64,000 bases of DNA from Alcaligenaceae bacterium (GCA_013416395.1 JACCEP010000014.1:44786-108785); one strand, 5' to 3'; shown: positions 54,236 to 64,000, counted from the stretch's first letter. Notes: a model not told the origin generated them from the letters alone. Numbers and translations: made by a program.

Positions 54236-55282
54236 CTAGCAGGCTGCAAGGAAGTCCATCGCCACGGTTTCAAACGAAGCAAATGATTCCTCGAAAGTTG
54301 GCCGGTTCGTATCATACACGAGAGGTATTAGGTGTTTAGAGTACTGTTTCAGCAGTTCTCCATTTGTTTTAGCGACGTTCAGAGTACGCTTAAGAACGCT
54401 AACAGGGTCGGAGTCAAACTCGGGGTTCTGACCGTGGAATTCGTTTTGGTCGCTCTGCACCAGCTGTGGAAAAATGCTTCGTGCGCTGGCTAGTGAGTCT
54501 CTCGAATGCTCAAAGATGCGCGCAACGTCGTAGACGTGGCGAACCAATGTAGGGTCAATGTCCCCCTTGATTTGGTGGCCGTCCCATTTGTATGCACAGC
54601 GGCGCAACAATGACAGCACCTTCTCGGCGGCAGTCTCGGCAACGGAGACGCAATCAATAGCAACCGTCGAAGTCGCTTGTAGGCCTGCAAGTGTCTCGTA
54701 GAGGTAGCCAAATTCACGCCGCTCCAGCGGCAGCAATGGTTGTCTTTGAATAAGCTCAAGCTTGAGTTCAGGACGAAGGCTTGGAAATTCTGAGTAGGTG
54801 GATTTATATCTGGCCCCGACGACATAGTACCGATGCGCATCTCGGATGCTAGGGTTAAGCTCTCCGTTCAGGTACTCGAGAGGCGGAAAACCCAGACCGT
54901 TTAAGAGCGATGGGATGTGCTCATGTAGCGACTTGAGCCGCACCCGGTCTCCCCGGCCTTTCTTTAAAGGACTTTTGGTGGCTGACAATACTACCTTGAT
55001 GTCAATGTCTTCAGACATTCGGTTGATTAGACCGTGGGCCTTAGATAGGCATGTACCGCCCGCGAAGATGAGCCGAATACCCTCATCATGGCGGGTATGC
55101 TCGCCTCGACGCGGGTCGATATCGCTAAAGTGGTTGTGGTGAACCTGGAGTTTGCTCAATTTCTTGAGCAACTCAGTTATGTGGATGTCTTTTTCAGCAG
55201 TCTGTACCGGCAGTCCTCGTAGAAGGCCTTCTGCTGCCAGGTCTTCAAGCGCTTGCTTCTGGGCGGCTGTAATTATTCTCAT
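54236..55282 (-). CDS. AbiEii/AbiGii-family nucleotidyltransferase toxin
   Basis: A 348-residue nucleotidyltransferase-fold protein. The active-site motif FAGGTCLSKAHGLINRMSED followed by IDIKV supplies the GG-T and paired Asp residues that bind metal and NTP in AbiEii/MenT toxins. A further Lys/Asp-rich block and FEESFASFETV complete the family pattern. I start at ATG 55280-55282, which overlaps the antitoxin gene by 38 bases; GGAGG lies 13 bases upstream and translation is probably coupled. It belongs to type IV toxin-antitoxin systems that act in abortive phage infection. Confidence 0.88.
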   Translation of the reverse strand: MRIITAAQKQALEDLAAEGLLRGLPVQTAEKDIHITELLKKLSKLQVHHNHFSDIDPRRGEHTRHDEGIRLIFAGGTCLSKAHGLINRMSEDIDIKVVLSATKSPLKKGRGDRVRLKSLHEHIPSLLNGLGFPPLEYLNGELNPSIRDAHRYYVVGARYKSTYSEFPSLRPELKLELIQRQPLLPLERREFGYLYETLAGLQATSTVAIDCVSVAETAAEKVLSLLRRCAYKWDGHQIKGDIDPTLVRHVYDVARIFEHSRDSLASARSIFPQLVQSDQNEFHGQNPEFDSDPVSVLKRTLNVAKTNGELLKQYSKHLIPLVYDTNRPTFEESFASFETVAMDFLAAC

Positions 55283-55670
55283 ATACGACCGAGCGGCCTC
55301 CAACTGCAATCTTTCTACTGATGCGGCGTTGCCCAGTGTTAGCCACGAATGTTCCCGGCAGCTGTGTTGTCTGACCTGAGTTGTATGCGGCAGCTGCGCT
55401 TCCAGCACTGACTGAAATACCTAGTTTTCTGAGAGTTTCAGCGGCAAGTGTTTCTAAACTACCTGCAGGGATAGTCGAGCCCGTGACTGAGCTTTTGCGG
55501 GTCTTGGCATACACCCCCGTTCCGATACGAACTAGTACACCCTTGCTTTGGAGTTCTTTGAGGGCCCAAGAAACCTGGGAAGGACTGCCCATCTTAGCGA
55601 CATCCGCCCTAAGAATAATGTTGCCAGTTCGCTGCTTGATGGACCGCAGCATTCGTTCTTGCAGTCTCAT
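55245..55670 (-). CDS. AbiEi/DUF6088-type antitoxin and regulator
   Basis: A 141-residue protein with an N-terminal winged helix-turn-helix (ILRADVAKMGSPSQVSWALK, ELQSKGVLVRIGTGVYA), the AbiEi/DUF6088 layout. The C-terminal part has AAETLRKLGISVSAGSAAAA and ends with AVGGRSVVYENN. Such proteins counteract AbiEii toxins and repress their own promoter. AAGGA precedes ATG 55670. The upstream 266 bases, very AT-rich near 55700-55745, should hold the promoter. Confidence 0.85.
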   Translation of the reverse strand: MRLQERMLRSIKQRTGNIILRADVAKMGSPSQVSWALKELQSKGVLVRIGTGVYAKTRKSSVTGSTIPAGSLETLAAETLRKLGISVSAGSAAAAYNSGQTTQLPGTFVANTGQRRISRKIAVGGRSVVYENNYSRPEASA

Positions 55671-55936
55671 AGTAATATTTCCTTTTTTGAGCTATTTAAG
55701 TATATGGTAACTTGCTCTTTTATATCAATATTAATGATTATATAACAACGACTTATGCCATCAAGATTTGCCGGTGTTTCGGCAAGGTTTGAAATCCATT
55801 TAGGGTTTATTAACCCCTTTTTTTGTCGACACGTACGTTTACTCGTTTGTCGAAATCGGCTGCTGGAACAAGAGAGCAAGCTAATTGGCACGCCGTGTCG
55901 ATGACCTTCTCTCAGCAGATATTTTGCAGGAGTTTC

Positions 55937-56015
55937 CAGCCATAGACGCAAAAGTACTTAGCCGCATGCGCCTATAGCCCCGCAGGCCGTGCAGAACTCG
56001 CAGCCATCTTTTTTG
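55937..56015. repeat. 79-bp direct repeat, copy B (functional nrdJ 3' end)
   Basis: This copy overlaps the last 19 codons and stop (TTA at 55958-55960 on the plus strand) of the ribonucleotide reductase gene plus 21 bases after it. It matches copy A at 53964-54042 in 78 of 79 positions. It forms the gene-side border of the AbiE islet and keeps the gene complete. Confidence 0.95.
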
Positions 56016-58813
56016 ATGACGGCGAGGTTGCCGCATTCGGCGCAACGCTTTCCGTTCATGGGGGTGGTTTCAAGCGCAAGCCGGCCTTGTCTGGGGTCTT
56101 CGGCCACGACACCCATGGCGTTTACGGGCATGCCTTCTTCGGTAAGAATGCCCAGCATGGCGTAGCGGTGGATAACAAGCTGTGCAATATAGGCAACCGT
56201 AGAAGGGTAGTTGGCTTGTTTCTCGCTGCCGGGCACCCGTGCCAGAAAGTCGCCGCGCGGCTCGGCATAGTTGAGCAGCTTGCGCAGTTTCATGGCGATC
56301 CAGGCCGGGTCGATAACGCGCATATCCAGGCTAAGCAGTTTGCACAACCCGTCGAGTGCGCGCGGGTGTGCGCCGGTTAGCCACATGCTGTAGGGGCGCC
56401 GGCTGCCGTCGGGCATTTGCAGCTCTTTCAGCATGAGCACAAAATCGTCATCGGTGGCCGGGTTGCGCACGTCTGCCACCCAGGCCAGGGTGCCGTCGGT
56501 ACCGGTCTTGGGCTCGCGCGGCGCAAACAAGGCATTTAGAACAGGTGAGGGGTCATTGGCGCGGGGTTCGAGTGCGCCAAGGCTGTGGTACCGCCATTCA
56601 ACCAGACGTGCCAGGGCAGCAGTGGCGCTCGGTACGGCTACCGGTTCCCCCTCTGGTGGCATGGGCATTTTAAAGCCGTCGCCATAGGCACTGGCCAGCA
56701 CGGAAAGCTTTTTGCGCAGCCAGCCGCGGTCGTTGGCACGCATATCGCTTGACAGTGTTTTTGCGATGGCATCCAGCCCGCGCGGAGGTTGACCACCCAG
56801 CACCCAGACTTCGAACGGCACTTGGTCTTGATCGGCCACCACAATGGCAAATTCGCCTTGGGGCGTGGCAATGGTTTCGCTAACCCATCCCGACGCGCCA
56901 GCGGGCAGGCTGGGCCGTGAGGGCCAGCGTAGCGATGCCAGGGGCGGTGACATGGCGACTTCGGTGAGTACGATACGCTTGTCTTGTTCGGACAATGTAA
57001 TGGGTTTGGGTGCCAGAGCGCCAGGGTCAGCAGTGGTAGAAAGCACGGCGCCCAGAATAGTGTTGGGCCTATAAGTGGTGATGCCCTTCAAGCCTTTATG
57101 CCAGGCTTGTGTATAAAGATTTTTGAAGTCTTCATAAGGGTAATCGACGGGTACGTTAACGGTTTTGGAAATGGCGGCATCCACGTAGGGTGCGACGGCC
57201 GCCACCATGAGCATATGATCAATGGCTGAAATATTGAGTGCGGATACAAATGCTTCAGGCAGGTTGTCAACATCGCCATCCATAGCGCGGTAGACGCGGT
57301 AGGCATGATCTTCGACGGTGTAATCTTTTTTGCTGCCGTCATGCATGCGCTTGGTGCGCGTGTAGGCCCACGAAAAAGGTGGTTCTATTCCGTTGGAGGC
57401 ATTATCGGCAAATGCCAATGAAATCGTGCCTGTAGGTGCAATAGATGTAAGGTGCGAGTTGCGGATGCCATGTTCGCGGATGGCAGCCTTCAGTGCATCT
57501 GGCAGGCGCGAAGCGAACCCGCTGGCCAGGTATTTTTCGGCATCAAACAGCGGGAAGGGGCCGCGCTCTTTGGCCAGCTCAACCGACGCCTCGTAGGCCG
57601 CGTCCCGTAACTCACGAGCCATACGGGCTGCCAGCTCGCGCCCTTGCTCGGAGTTATAACGTATACCCAACATGATCAGAGCATCTCCCAGCCCTGTAAA
57701 GCCCAGGCCAAGACGACGCTTGGCATCGGCCTCGCGCTTTTGCTCGATCAGCGGCCAGTTGGTGACGGTGAGCACGTTGTCGAGCATGCGCACGGCCAGC
57801 TGTGCTGCTTTAGCCATGCTTTCGTAGTCAAAACTGGCTTTGTCGGTAAATGGGTTATTAACGTAGACGGCAAGGTTAAGGCTGCCCAGGCAGCAGCACC
57901 CATGGTCAGGCAGGGGTTGTTCACCGCAAGGGTTGGTTGACTCAATACGCTCGCAATAATCAAGGTTGTTGTCGGCGTTGATGCGGTCCATGTAAAGTAC
58001 GCCGGGCTCGGCTGCGGCATAGGTGCTTTGCATGATGAGATCCCACACCTCACGTGCACTTACGCTGCGATACACCCACAAGCCATCGTCACGCAGGTAT
58101 GCGCCCTGTTTTTTCAGATCGTCGTTGGGTTCGGCGACATGCACCAGTTCGAATTGGCTGTCGGCTTCGACCGCATTCATGAAAGCGTCGGTAACGCCGA
58201 CGGAGACATTAAAATTGTTGAGCTGGCCGCGCTCTTGTTTGGCAACGATGAACTCGGTAATGTCGGGGTGCGTAACATTAAGCACCGCCATTTGTGCGCC
58301 GCGCCGCGCACCGGCAGATTCAACGGTTTCGCATGAACGGTCAAAAACACGCATGTAAGAAATAGGGCCAGAAGCACTGCTGCCCGTGCCTTTGACCAGC
58401 GCGCCCTTGGGGCGTATGGCAGAAAAGTTGTAACCCACGCCGCCGCCACGACGCATGGTTTCGGCGGCCTGGGCCAGTGCCGTATAAATGCCTGGTTTGC
58501 CGTTGTCATCTTCGGTGATGGAATCGCCCACCGGCTGCACAAAACAGTTGATCAGCGTGCTGTGCAATTGTGTGCCCGCCGCGCTGTTGATGCGGCCGGC
58601 AGGAATAAACCCATGCCGCATAGCCCACAAAAATTCTTCTGTATAAATTTTTCGCTGTTTGGCCGGTTCTGCTTCGGCAAGTGCGGCCGCAACACGTGCG
58701 CGTACTTCGTCAATGGTGGTTTCGCCGTTTTTGGCGTATTTCTCGATCAGAACTTCAATGGAAATGTCTTGCGGCTGAGCCAGTGAAATGGCTATGTTTT
58801 CAAGCTGTTGCAT
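55958..58813 (-). CDS. nrdJ: Adenosylcobalamin-dependent (class II) ribonucleotide reductase
   Basis: A 951-residue class II reductase making deoxynucleotides. [17 protein letters not shown] carries the first redox Cys, [20 protein letters not shown] the thiyl-radical region, and [20 protein letters not shown] the substrate phosphate loop. Two TSCPD-type repeats (for example [20 protein letters not shown]) precede a C-terminal zinc-ribbon-like tail with CAECG and [11 protein letters not shown] 58811-58813 has AGGAG upstream; the frame extends 36 codons further without homology. I see no cobalamin riboswitch in the 174-base leader. Its 3' end is duplicated at 53964. Confidence 0.93.
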   Translation of the reverse strand: MQQLENIAISLAQPQDISIEVLIEKYAKNGETTIDEVRARVAAALAEAEPAKQRKIYTEEFLWAMRHGFIPAGRINSAAGTQLHSTLINCFVQPVGDSITEDDNGKPGIYTALAQAAETMRRGGGVGYNFSAIRPKGALVKGTGSSASGPISYMRVFDRSCETVESAGARRGAQMAVLNVTHPDITEFIVAKQERGQLNNFNVSVGVTDAFMNAVEADSQFELVHVAEPNDDLKKQGAYLRDDGLWVYRSVSAREVWDLIMQSTYAAAEPGVLYMDRINADNNLDYCERIESTNPCGEQPLPDHGCCCLGSLNLAVYVNNPFTDKASFDYESMAKAAQLAVRMLDNVLTVTNWPLIEQKREADAKRRLGLGFTGLGDALIMLGIRYNSEQGRELAARMARELRDAAYEASVELAKERGPFPLFDAEKYLASGFASRLPDALKAAIREHGIRNSHLTSIAPTGTISLAFADNASNGIEPPFSWAYTRTKRMHDGSKKDYTVEDHAYRVYRAMDGDVDNLPEAFVSALNISAIDHMLMVAAVAPYVDAAISKTVNVPVDYPYEDFKNLYTQAWHKGLKGITTYRPNTILGAVLSTTADPGALAPKPITLSEQDKRIVLTEVAMSPPLASLRWPSRPSLPAGASGWVSETIATPQGEFAIVVADQDQVPFEVWVLGGQPPRGLDAIAKTLSSDMRANDRGWLRKKLSVLASAYGDGFKMPMPPEGEPVAVPSATAALARLVEWRYHSLGALEPRANDPSPVLNALFAPREPKTGTDGTLAWVADVRNPATDDDFVLMLKELQMPDGSRRPYSMWLTGAHPRALDGLCKLLSLDMRVIDPAWIAMKLRKLLNYAEPRGDFLARVPGSEKQANYPSTVAYIAQLVIHRYAMLGILTEEGMPVNAMGVVAEDPRQGRLALETTPMNGKRCAECGNLAVIKKDGCEFCTACGAIGACG

Positions 58814-58987
58814 GGCTGGTGGGCTCCTGGGGCCCGGCGGCGCGTGCGTGATGCAGCACGCCGGTGTTCTGGGCGCTATGGTTAGGTGCTCAATGATACG
58901 AATACGCGTGTGGCGGCGCATTGACCTGCATTAACCTCACAAGCACGCGGCGGCAGAGTGCAGGGCGCGTGCCTGGCTTCAGTTGGC

Positions 58988-59722
58988 CTATGCGGCCGGG
59001 GGGGCTACAAATACACCTTGTATCTGGTGGTTTTTAAGGGCTGTTTGTACAGTGCCGTTTGACTTCATCTCTTCGATAAAATCGCACAAGTAAGCAATTG
59101 CTTCGGGGCTGCGGCTTTTCGGCATGCCCATGGCCTGCCGGATCACCATAAAGTGCCCGTCCAGCACTCGAAGGCTTCCAAGCCTTTTGGCGTCGGCCTC
59201 CAGTTGCTGGCGCACGCCAGCAGCGACGTCAGACTGTGTCGCCATAAATGTATCGACAACCGTCGGTGACGAGGGGGCGTGTTCAATCATAGCTTGCTTC
59301 AGTTCTCGAGTAAGAAACAGGTCGTAAGCACTGCCTTTGCCCACCGTAACACGTATGTCTTTGCGGTCGATCTGGTCCATGCTGGTGATGGGGGAGTCAT
59401 GACGCACCAAATACGTGCCTTCGATATGCACGTAGGGTGCCGTAAAGGCTATCTGTTCGCCACGCTTGGGGTCAATGGCAAAGAAGCCTATGTCGGCATG
59501 CTCTGTGGCGACAGCATCGACGGATTCACGAGCTGTTTTGAAGATGACAAGTTCAAGCTCTACCCCTAAACGACCAGCAAGTTCACGAGCCAGGTCGACG
59601 GAGACGCCTTTGGCGCCGGCCCCGGCAGGATCAGCGGCGGCCAGAATGGCATTGCCGGTATTGATGGAGGCGCGAAGTTTGCCTGTTGGCGCAAAGGCCG
59701 CGCGAAGATCCGGGTTCGTCAT
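58988..59722 (-). CDS. Solute-binding-protein family 3 domain protein without signal peptide
   Basis: A 244-residue protein of the amino-acid-binding SBP_bac_3 fold: GKLRASINTGNAILA at the start, GVSVDLARELAGRLGVELEL, then AIDPKRGEQIAFTAPYVHIE, the usual end of lobe I, and GKGSAYDLFLTREL. Unlike transporter receptors, it begins MTNPDLRAAFAPTGK with no hydrophobic signal, so it should be cytoplasmic unless exported another way. Similar signal-less copies exist as stand-alone proteins. It lies between mnmH (57 bases) and nrdJ on the same strand. Function unknown. Confidence 0.8.
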   Translation of the reverse strand: MTNPDLRAAFAPTGKLRASINTGNAILAAADPAGAGAKGVSVDLARELAGRLGVELELVIFKTARESVDAVATEHADIGFFAIDPKRGEQIAFTAPYVHIEGTYLVRHDSPITSMDQIDRKDIRVTVGKGSAYDLFLTRELKQAMIEHAPSSPTVVDTFMATQSDVAAGVRQQLEADAKRLGSLRVLDGHFMVIRQAMGMPKSRSPEAIAYLCDFIEEMKSNGTVQTALKNHQIQGVFVAPPAA

Positions 59723-59778
59723 AGCATCATGCTCCGATGGTTGGTTATGAGGAAGACGGCGTTGCGGCGTCGGTGGGG

Positions 59779-60885
59779 TTAGCCCCTGCGCCGCTGCGCG
59801 CGCGCTAAGAGATACTCTACCACCTCTTCGTGGCTGCCACTAAACACGGTGCGGTCGGCCTTGGTATTGCGTTGATACGCGTACATGGGGTCATAGTACT
59901 CAAGCAATAACGCGCTGATCCATTCGCGGTGAAGGTCGAGATCGCCATCTCGTTGTTGCCGTACCAGCGCGTCATCCATAATTGCCGCCAGGCGTTGGTA
60001 TCGTTCATGGCCCAAGCGTTTGACGATTTTTAGAAGGCTTTGCCGCAACTGCTCCGCAAAGGCCTCGAATCCAGCCTCTTCACCGTCACGTGCAGTAAAT
60101 TCTGCAGCAAGGTCAATGACATAGTCGCGCAAAATGCGGTTGATACGGTTTTCCAGGCTGTCTTCGAGCCACACTCGCGGGTAGTTTTGCATACCGGCAT
60201 GCAAAGAGGGTGGTACAAAGCAGCGGCCCACGGTACGGCTTTCTTCTTCGAGCACAAACTCGTCAAAGCCTTGTGCGCGTTTTTTCAGAAAATCAATGGC
60301 CAGCCTGTTTTCAAAATCAATTTGGGGGGGTTGTGGGGTGGCGTGTTTGCCAAAGCTGGAGCCGCGATGATGAGCATGACCTTCAAGATCAATGGCGTGG
60401 TCCAAACGATAAAGCAGTTCTGTTTTGCCGGAACCTGTTAGCCCGCCAACGAGGATGAAGTTGCATTCGGCGACGGCAGCTTCATTGGTCTCTACCAAAA
60501 AACCGCGTAAGGCCTTGTAGCCCCCCTCGACACGAGGATAATCAACGCCTGATTCGGCCAGCCACTGCTGGGCAATACGGGAGCGTAACCCGCCTCGAAA
60601 GCAGTACAGCATGCCGTTGGGGTGCTGGCGGGCGAAGCGCTGCCATGCGTGGATGCGTTCGTCGCGCTTGGCGCCGGACACCAGGCGGTGCCCCAGTGCA
60701 ATAGCTGCTTCCTGGCCCTGCTGCTTGTAGCAGGTGCCAACCAGGTGGCGCTCCTCGTCGTCCATGAGGGGCAGGTTGACGGTGTGCGGGAAAGCGCCTT
60801 TCAGATACTCTGCCGGTGCGCGTAAATCGGCCATCGGTGTGTCAGCAAGAAACAGATCGCGATAACAGTTGGTGGTGTTATCCAT
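59779..60885 (-). CDS. mnmH: tRNA 2-selenouridine synthase
   Basis: A 368-residue enzyme replacing sulfur by selenium at the wobble uridine of certain tRNAs, using selenophosphate. The N-terminal rhodanese domain has the catalytic Cys in [18 protein letters not shown], and the P-loop domain has [17 protein letters not shown]. Length matches E. coli YbbB/SelU. Its ATG overlaps the stop of selD (TGATG), so selenophosphate supply and use are co-expressed. Confidence 0.94.
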   Translation of the reverse strand: MDNTTNCYRDLFLADTPMADLRAPAEYLKGAFPHTVNLPLMDDEERHLVGTCYKQQGQEAAIALGHRLVSGAKRDERIHAWQRFARQHPNGMLYCFRGGLRSRIAQQWLAESGVDYPRVEGGYKALRGFLVETNEAAVAECNFILVGGLTGSGKTELLYRLDHAIDLEGHAHHRGSSFGKHATPQPPQIDFENRLAIDFLKKRAQGFDEFVLEEESRTVGRCFVPPSLHAGMQNYPRVWLEDSLENRINRILRDYVIDLAAEFTARDGEEAGFEAFAEQLRQSLLKIVKRLGHERYQRLAAIMDDALVRQQRDGDLDLHREWISALLLEYYDPMYAYQRNTKADRTVFSGSHEEVVEYLLARAQRRRG

Positions 60886-61919
60886 CAGGCGATGACCACT
60901 CCGTGTTCTTGTCGGGCCATCATCTGGCCAATGGGCGAGAGGCTGAGCCCGATATCATTGGCCATAGACAGAAACTGGTCTACGCCCTCGGGCGCAACCG
61001 CCACGAGCAGCCCGCCACTGGTTTGCGGGTCGCATAGAAACTGTTTTTGAGACTCTGTGATGGTGCCTACGCCATGCCCATAGCTGTCAAAATTGCGCAG
61101 TGTGCCACCCGGTACGCACCCTTCGGCCAGATAATAATCTACACCTGCCAGGCGCGGGACAGCATCGTAGTGTAAGCGGGCAGTAAGCCGGCTGCCGTCG
61201 GCCATTTCGAGTAAATGACCGAGCAGGCCAAAGCCTGTGACGTCGGTCATGGCCGTTACCGCGTCCAGCTTGGCAAAGTGGCTGCCTGCGCTGTTGGGTG
61301 TGCACATGCACTCGCATGCCACGCCCAGGTCTTGGTGGCGCAGCTTGCCCTTTTTTTCGGCCGTGGTCAGTATGCCTATGCCCAGCGGTTTGGTCAGAAA
61401 CAGAATGCTGCCTTCGGTGGCGGTATCGTTGCGCTTCAGATGACGACGTTCGACCGTGCCCGTGACGGCAAGCCCAAAAATAGGCTCAGGCGCATCAATG
61501 GAGTGGCCCCCAGCCAGGGCGATACCTGCTGCGTCGCAGGCCGCGCGCCCGCCACGAATAACGTCGCGTGCGACCTCGGGCGGCAGCACATTAATAGGCC
61601 AGCCCAGGATGGCAATGGCCATGATGGGGGTGCCGCCCATGGCGTAGATGTCGCTGATGGCATTCGTGCCCGCGATACGACCGAAATCGTAGGGATCATC
61701 GACAATAGGCATGAAAAAATCAGTGGTAGAAACAATGCCGCGCTCATCGTCCAGCCCGTAAACGGCGGCGTCGTCACGCGAGGTATTGCCTACCCACAAT
61801 CTGGGGTCGGCATTTTGCGGGCCACTGCCTGCCAGAATGGTATCAAGAACGCGGGGTGAAATTTTGCAGCCACAGCCAGCGCCGTGACTGTACTGGGTGA
61901 GACGGATGGGTTCGTTCAT
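60885..61919 (-). CDS. selD: Selenide, water dikinase
   Basis: A 344-residue enzyme making selenophosphate from selenide and ATP. The N-terminal catalytic motif [12 protein letters not shown] has Cys at position 16 and Lys at 19, so this is a Cys form, not a selenoprotein. ATPase blocks [10 protein letters not shown] and [18 protein letters not shown] are present. It is directly coupled to mnmH and lies 40 bases after the yggS-type gene. No selA, selB or selC is in the window, so here selenium is tied to tRNA modification. Confidence 0.95.
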   Translation of the reverse strand: MNEPIRLTQYSHGAGCGCKISPRVLDTILAGSGPQNADPRLWVGNTSRDDAAVYGLDDERGIVSTTDFFMPIVDDPYDFGRIAGTNAISDIYAMGGTPIMAIAILGWPINVLPPEVARDVIRGGRAACDAAGIALAGGHSIDAPEPIFGLAVTGTVERRHLKRNDTATEGSILFLTKPLGIGILTTAEKKGKLRHQDLGVACECMCTPNSAGSHFAKLDAVTAMTDVTGFGLLGHLLEMADGSRLTARLHYDAVPRLAGVDYYLAEGCVPGGTLRNFDSYGHGVGTITESQKQFLCDPQTSGGLLVAVAPEGVDQFLSMANDIGLSLSPIGQMMARQEHGVVIA

Positions 61920-61959
61920 GAGAAAGCTGGCCTGTGGTGTCAGTGGGTGGTGTATAGCG

Positions 61960-62712
61960 TTATTTTACAGGTGGGGTTTCTGTCTCTGGCCAGTAGTAGT
62001 CATCGTTGTAAATGCGCCCTCCAAAGATGGCCGTGCCGATGCGCACTTCGGTAGAGCCTTCTTCAATGGCGATTTCAAAATCGCCGCTCATTCCCATAGA
62101 CAGGCGTTCCATTTCAACCCCGTCTACGGCTTCTTCGCGCATGCGGTCGCGCAGCACACGTAATGTGCGAAAGCAGGCGCGTACGGCGTCCTGATCGTGC
62201 AGATTGATGGCGAGTGTCATCAAGCCCCGTATGCGCAGCGTGGGCATATCGCGTGCCACCTGGCGCAAAAACGGAAGCAGCTCGTCGGGCGGCAAGCCAT
62301 ACTTCGTGGGCTCGGTCGATGTCTTGATTTGTACCAGTGCGTCGATGGCACGCCCTTCATGCTGAAGGCGGCGCTCAAGCGCAACAGCCAGGTCGAGACG
62401 ATCAAGCGACTGGATCTCGGAGGCCATGCGGGCAATGTCTTTGGCTTTATTGGTTTGCAGATTGCCAATCATGACCCAATCAATGCCGCAGTCTGCCAGC
62501 GGTTCGAACTTGCTGCGTATCTCTTGCGCTTTGTTCTCGCCCAAGCGCCGCACGCCAGCAGCCACAGCCTCTCGAATGGGTGCTTCGCCAAAGGTTTTGC
62601 TGACCGGGAGCAAGGTGACTGAGCCTGCAGCCCGCCCGGCGCGCTGTGCGCTGTCGTCAATGCGTTGCCGGATGGCGGCTAATCGCGAGCTGATTGAGTC
62701 TTGATGTGCCAT
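61960..62712 (-). CDS. yggS: PLP homeostasis protein (YggS/PROSC family)
   Basis: A 250-residue single-domain TIM-barrel PLP-binding protein. The cofactor Lys is in [19 protein letters not shown], and [29 protein letters not shown] and [20 protein letters not shown] with RIGTAIFG are family blocks that hold the PLP phosphate. It has no known catalytic reaction; it buffers pyridoxal phosphate. It starts 12 bases after the stop of the luciferase-like oxidoreductase gene and belongs to the same minus-strand run as selD-mnmH. Confidence 0.94.
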   Translation of the reverse strand: MAHQDSISSRLAAIRQRIDDSAQRAGRAAGSVTLLPVSKTFGEAPIREAVAAGVRRLGENKAQEIRSKFEPLADCGIDWVMIGNLQTNKAKDIARMASEIQSLDRLDLAVALERRLQHEGRAIDALVQIKTSTEPTKYGLPPDELLPFLRQVARDMPTLRIRGLMTLAINLHDQDAVRACFRTLRVLRDRMREEAVDGVEMERLSMGMSGDFEIAIEEGSTEVRIGTAIFGGRIYNDDYYWPETETPPVK

Positions 62713-62724
62713 GGTTATAAGTGT

Positions 62725-63711
62725 TTATGCGAAAGTGGAAAGGCTCGCCGTGATTTCATACGACTTGAGCCTGGCTTCAAAGTTGAATGTGTTTGACGTG
62801 ATCATGAGCTCGTCGGCGCCCGTGCGGTCGATGAAGGCCTGCAACTGTGATGCAACGGTATCGGGCGCACCAACGGCTGAACACGAAAGGGTGTGATCGA
62901 GCAGTGCCTGTGCCTGTGGGCCCAGGTTTTCCAGGTAGCCGTCTACGGGCGGTGGCAGCCGGGAAGGTCTGCCACTGCGCAAATTTACAAACGACTGCTG
63001 CCATGATGTGGCCAGAAAGCGCGCCTGCTCGTCGGTGTCTGCGGCAAATACATTAAAGCCCAGCATGACATAAGGTTTGGCAAGCTGTGAGGAAGGCTTG
63101 AAGGTGCTGCGGTACAGCTGTATGGCCTGCATCATTTGCTGGGGGGCAAAGTGTGAGGCGAACGCGTAAGGCAACCCGAGTGCGGCGGCAAGTTGAGCGC
63201 CGAACAGGCTGGAGCCGAGTATCCATATAGGCACATTAAGGCCTTTGCCTGGCACAGCCAGTACGGGCTGACGCGGCTCGTCTGACATGTAGTCCATGAG
63301 TTCGACCACATCGCGCGGGAAGGCGTCGGGGTCGGAGGAGAGATTGCGACGCATCGCCCGTGAAGTGACTTGATCCGAACCGGGAGCCCGACCCAGCCCC
63401 AGGTCGATACGACCAGGGTAAAGCGACTCAAGCGTGCCGAATTGTTCGGCAATAACAAGAGGAGAGTGGTTGGGCAACATAATGCCCCCCGCCCCAACGC
63501 GAATGGTTTTGGTGCCAGCGGCTACATGCGAAATTAGAATGGCGGTGGCGGCGCTGGCAATGCCAGGCATGCCATGATGTTCGGCCATCCAGTATCGCTT
63601 GTACCCCCATTGTTCGGCATGCTGGGCCAGGCTTAGCGTGTTGCGAAATGAGTCAGCGGCGGTACCGCCCTCAATAATAGGGGCAAGGTCAAGTACGGAA
63701 AAATGCGTCAT
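62725..63711 (-). CDS. LLM-class flavin-dependent oxidoreductase
   Basis: A 328-residue bacterial-luciferase-like monooxygenase of the YhbW type. [20 protein letters not shown] is the usual opening; [40 protein letters not shown] and [14 protein letters not shown] are the flavin- and phosphate-binding blocks. It would use reduced FMN and oxygen on an unknown substrate. It starts the minus-strand run with yggS, 12 bases before that gene. Confidence 0.9.
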   Translation of the reverse strand: MTHFSVLDLAPIIEGGTAADSFRNTLSLAQHAEQWGYKRYWMAEHHGMPGIASAATAILISHVAAGTKTIRVGAGGIMLPNHSPLVIAEQFGTLESLYPGRIDLGLGRAPGSDQVTSRAMRRNLSSDPDAFPRDVVELMDYMSDEPRQPVLAVPGKGLNVPIWILGSSLFGAQLAAALGLPYAFASHFAPQQMMQAIQLYRSTFKPSSQLAKPYVMLGFNVFAADTDEQARFLATSWQQSFVNLRSGRPSRLPPPVDGYLENLGPQAQALLDHTLSCSAVGAPDTVASQLQAFIDRTGADELMITSNTFNFEARLKSYEITASLSTFA

Positions 63712-63889
63712 GGATACGTAATGGCTACCAAAGCAAAGGAGGTGGGCGGCGAATTAGAGTGGTTGGTCAGGCAGTGTGCCAGCGTAGACCGACAGGCGTG
63801 CTGAAAACCTTCTTGATAATCCAGTTTATCAGTAAGGAAGTATAGGCTTCCTGGCTATTTTTTTTGCCCCGAGTGAATCGGCCAGGCTT

Positions 63890-64000
63890 TTATAGACGGT
63901 TCGTTGCCTCAGAAAAGTATTGCTGTTCGTAGTTTACCGGCGAAAGGTTCGCGGCATGGCCATGTCGACGAATTGGGTTGTAGAACATTTCGATGTAGTC
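63890..64000 (-). CDS. IS3-family transposase OrfB, partial (C-terminus)
   Basis: The minus strand from the window edge encodes DYIEMFYNPIRRHGHAANLS then PVNYEQQYFSEATNRL and a TAA at 63890-63892. The YNxxRxH and LSPxxYE strings are the conserved end of IS3-family DDE transposases. The rest of the element lies outside the window. Its terminal repeat should be within the ~60-100 bases after the stop, but I cannot fix it. Confidence 0.85.
   Translation of the reverse strand, partial: DYIEMFYNPIRRHGHAANLSPVNYEQQYFSEATNRL

Larger units (their letters stand above)
54043..55936. mobile_element. AbiE-carrying islet inserted at the nrdJ 3' end
   Basis: The 1894 bases between the two 79-bp repeats hold only the AbiEi/AbiEii pair and flanking non-coding DNA (54043-54235 and 55671-55936). 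The layout, a duplicated gene end bounding foreign cargo and leaving the gene intact, is that of site-specific integration at a gene's 3' end. No integrase is inside, so mobilisation in trans or loss of the integrase must be assumed. The left non-coding part contains no gene I recognise. Confidence 0.7.

Noticed and set aside
54079..54315. 78-codon minus-strand frame after the AbiEii gene
   Set aside because: It overlaps the toxin C-terminus in another frame and its product is unrecognisable; not enough to call a third islet gene.
58814..58987. Cobalamin riboswitch upstream of the B12-dependent reductase
   Set aside because: I looked for a B12-box-like sequence and the long conserved fold; the 174-base leader shows neither.
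60885..61919. SelD as a selenoprotein
   Set aside because: The catalytic position is an ordinary Cys codon and no in-frame TGA occurs in the motif.

Overview
The window looks like a chromosomal segment of a betaproteobacterium, most likely Burkholderiales/Alcaligenaceae (Bordetella, Advenella, Pusillimonas or Castellaniella type). This rests on two orphan Bug-type tricarboxylate receptors, family III CoA-transferases, a malonate/TRAP operon, BamC and a B12-dependent ribonucleotide reductase. It is an inference from gene content; no 16S gene is present.

1-4136 (minus strand): a catabolic operon with a Bug receptor, a CoA-transferase, a 3-hydroxyacyl-CoA dehydrogenase and an SDR cut by the window edge. 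4137-6380: mobile-DNA debris, comprising an IS1182-like transposase remnant, a group II intron maturase remnant, two IS3-family fragments and the N-terminus of a tyrosine recombinase. 6494-18417 (plus strand): an 11-gene CoA-ester catabolic cluster with a quinone-oxidoreductase-like enzyme, acyl-CoA dehydrogenase, MaoC hydratase, CoA-transferase, BadH-like SDR, crotonase, Bug receptor, alpha-methylacyl-CoA racemase-like protein, second crotonase, IclR regulator and 2,4-dienoyl-CoA-reductase-like flavoprotein. The set suggests breakdown of an alicyclic or methyl-branched carboxylic acid taken up via Bug and activated by CoA transfer; the substrate cannot be read from the sequence.

18418-24121: a second debris zone with two more recombinase fragments, a frameshifted phage terminase pair, and a very large exported protein with a peptidoglycan-binding and an LprI-like domain. 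The three recombinase fragments resemble the members of recombinase-in-trio (RIT) elements and bracket the catabolic cluster, suggesting it arrived or was rearranged with such elements.

24757-32196 (plus): malonate utilisation, with a GntR/FCD regulator, malonyl-CoA decarboxylase, a crotonase, malonyl-CoA synthetase and a DctPQM TRAP transporter. A 17-bp palindrome overlaps the regulator start.

32230-53916: mostly housekeeping. It holds a 14-bp-period repeat, cardiolipin synthase, a higBA toxin-antitoxin pair, tRNA-His, a secreted small protein, a zinc metallopeptidase, a Sua5/YciO protein, an M50 protease, dapA-bamC, the sulfite-reduction set cysJ-cysI-cysG, a RoxA-like oxygenase, mutS, a PLP lyase, an amidase and an MFS transporter.

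53964-56015: a ~1.9-kb islet with an AbiEi/AbiEii-type toxin-antitoxin pair, bounded by two 79-bp direct repeats (one mismatch) that copy the last 19 codons and downstream bases of the nrdJ gene. It is the clearest recently inserted defence cargo in the window. 55958-63711 (minus): nrdJ, a solute-binding-fold protein without signal peptide, mnmH-selD (tRNA 2-selenouridine), yggS and a luciferase-like oxidoreductase. 63890-64000: the C-terminus of an IS3-family transposase, cut by the window edge.
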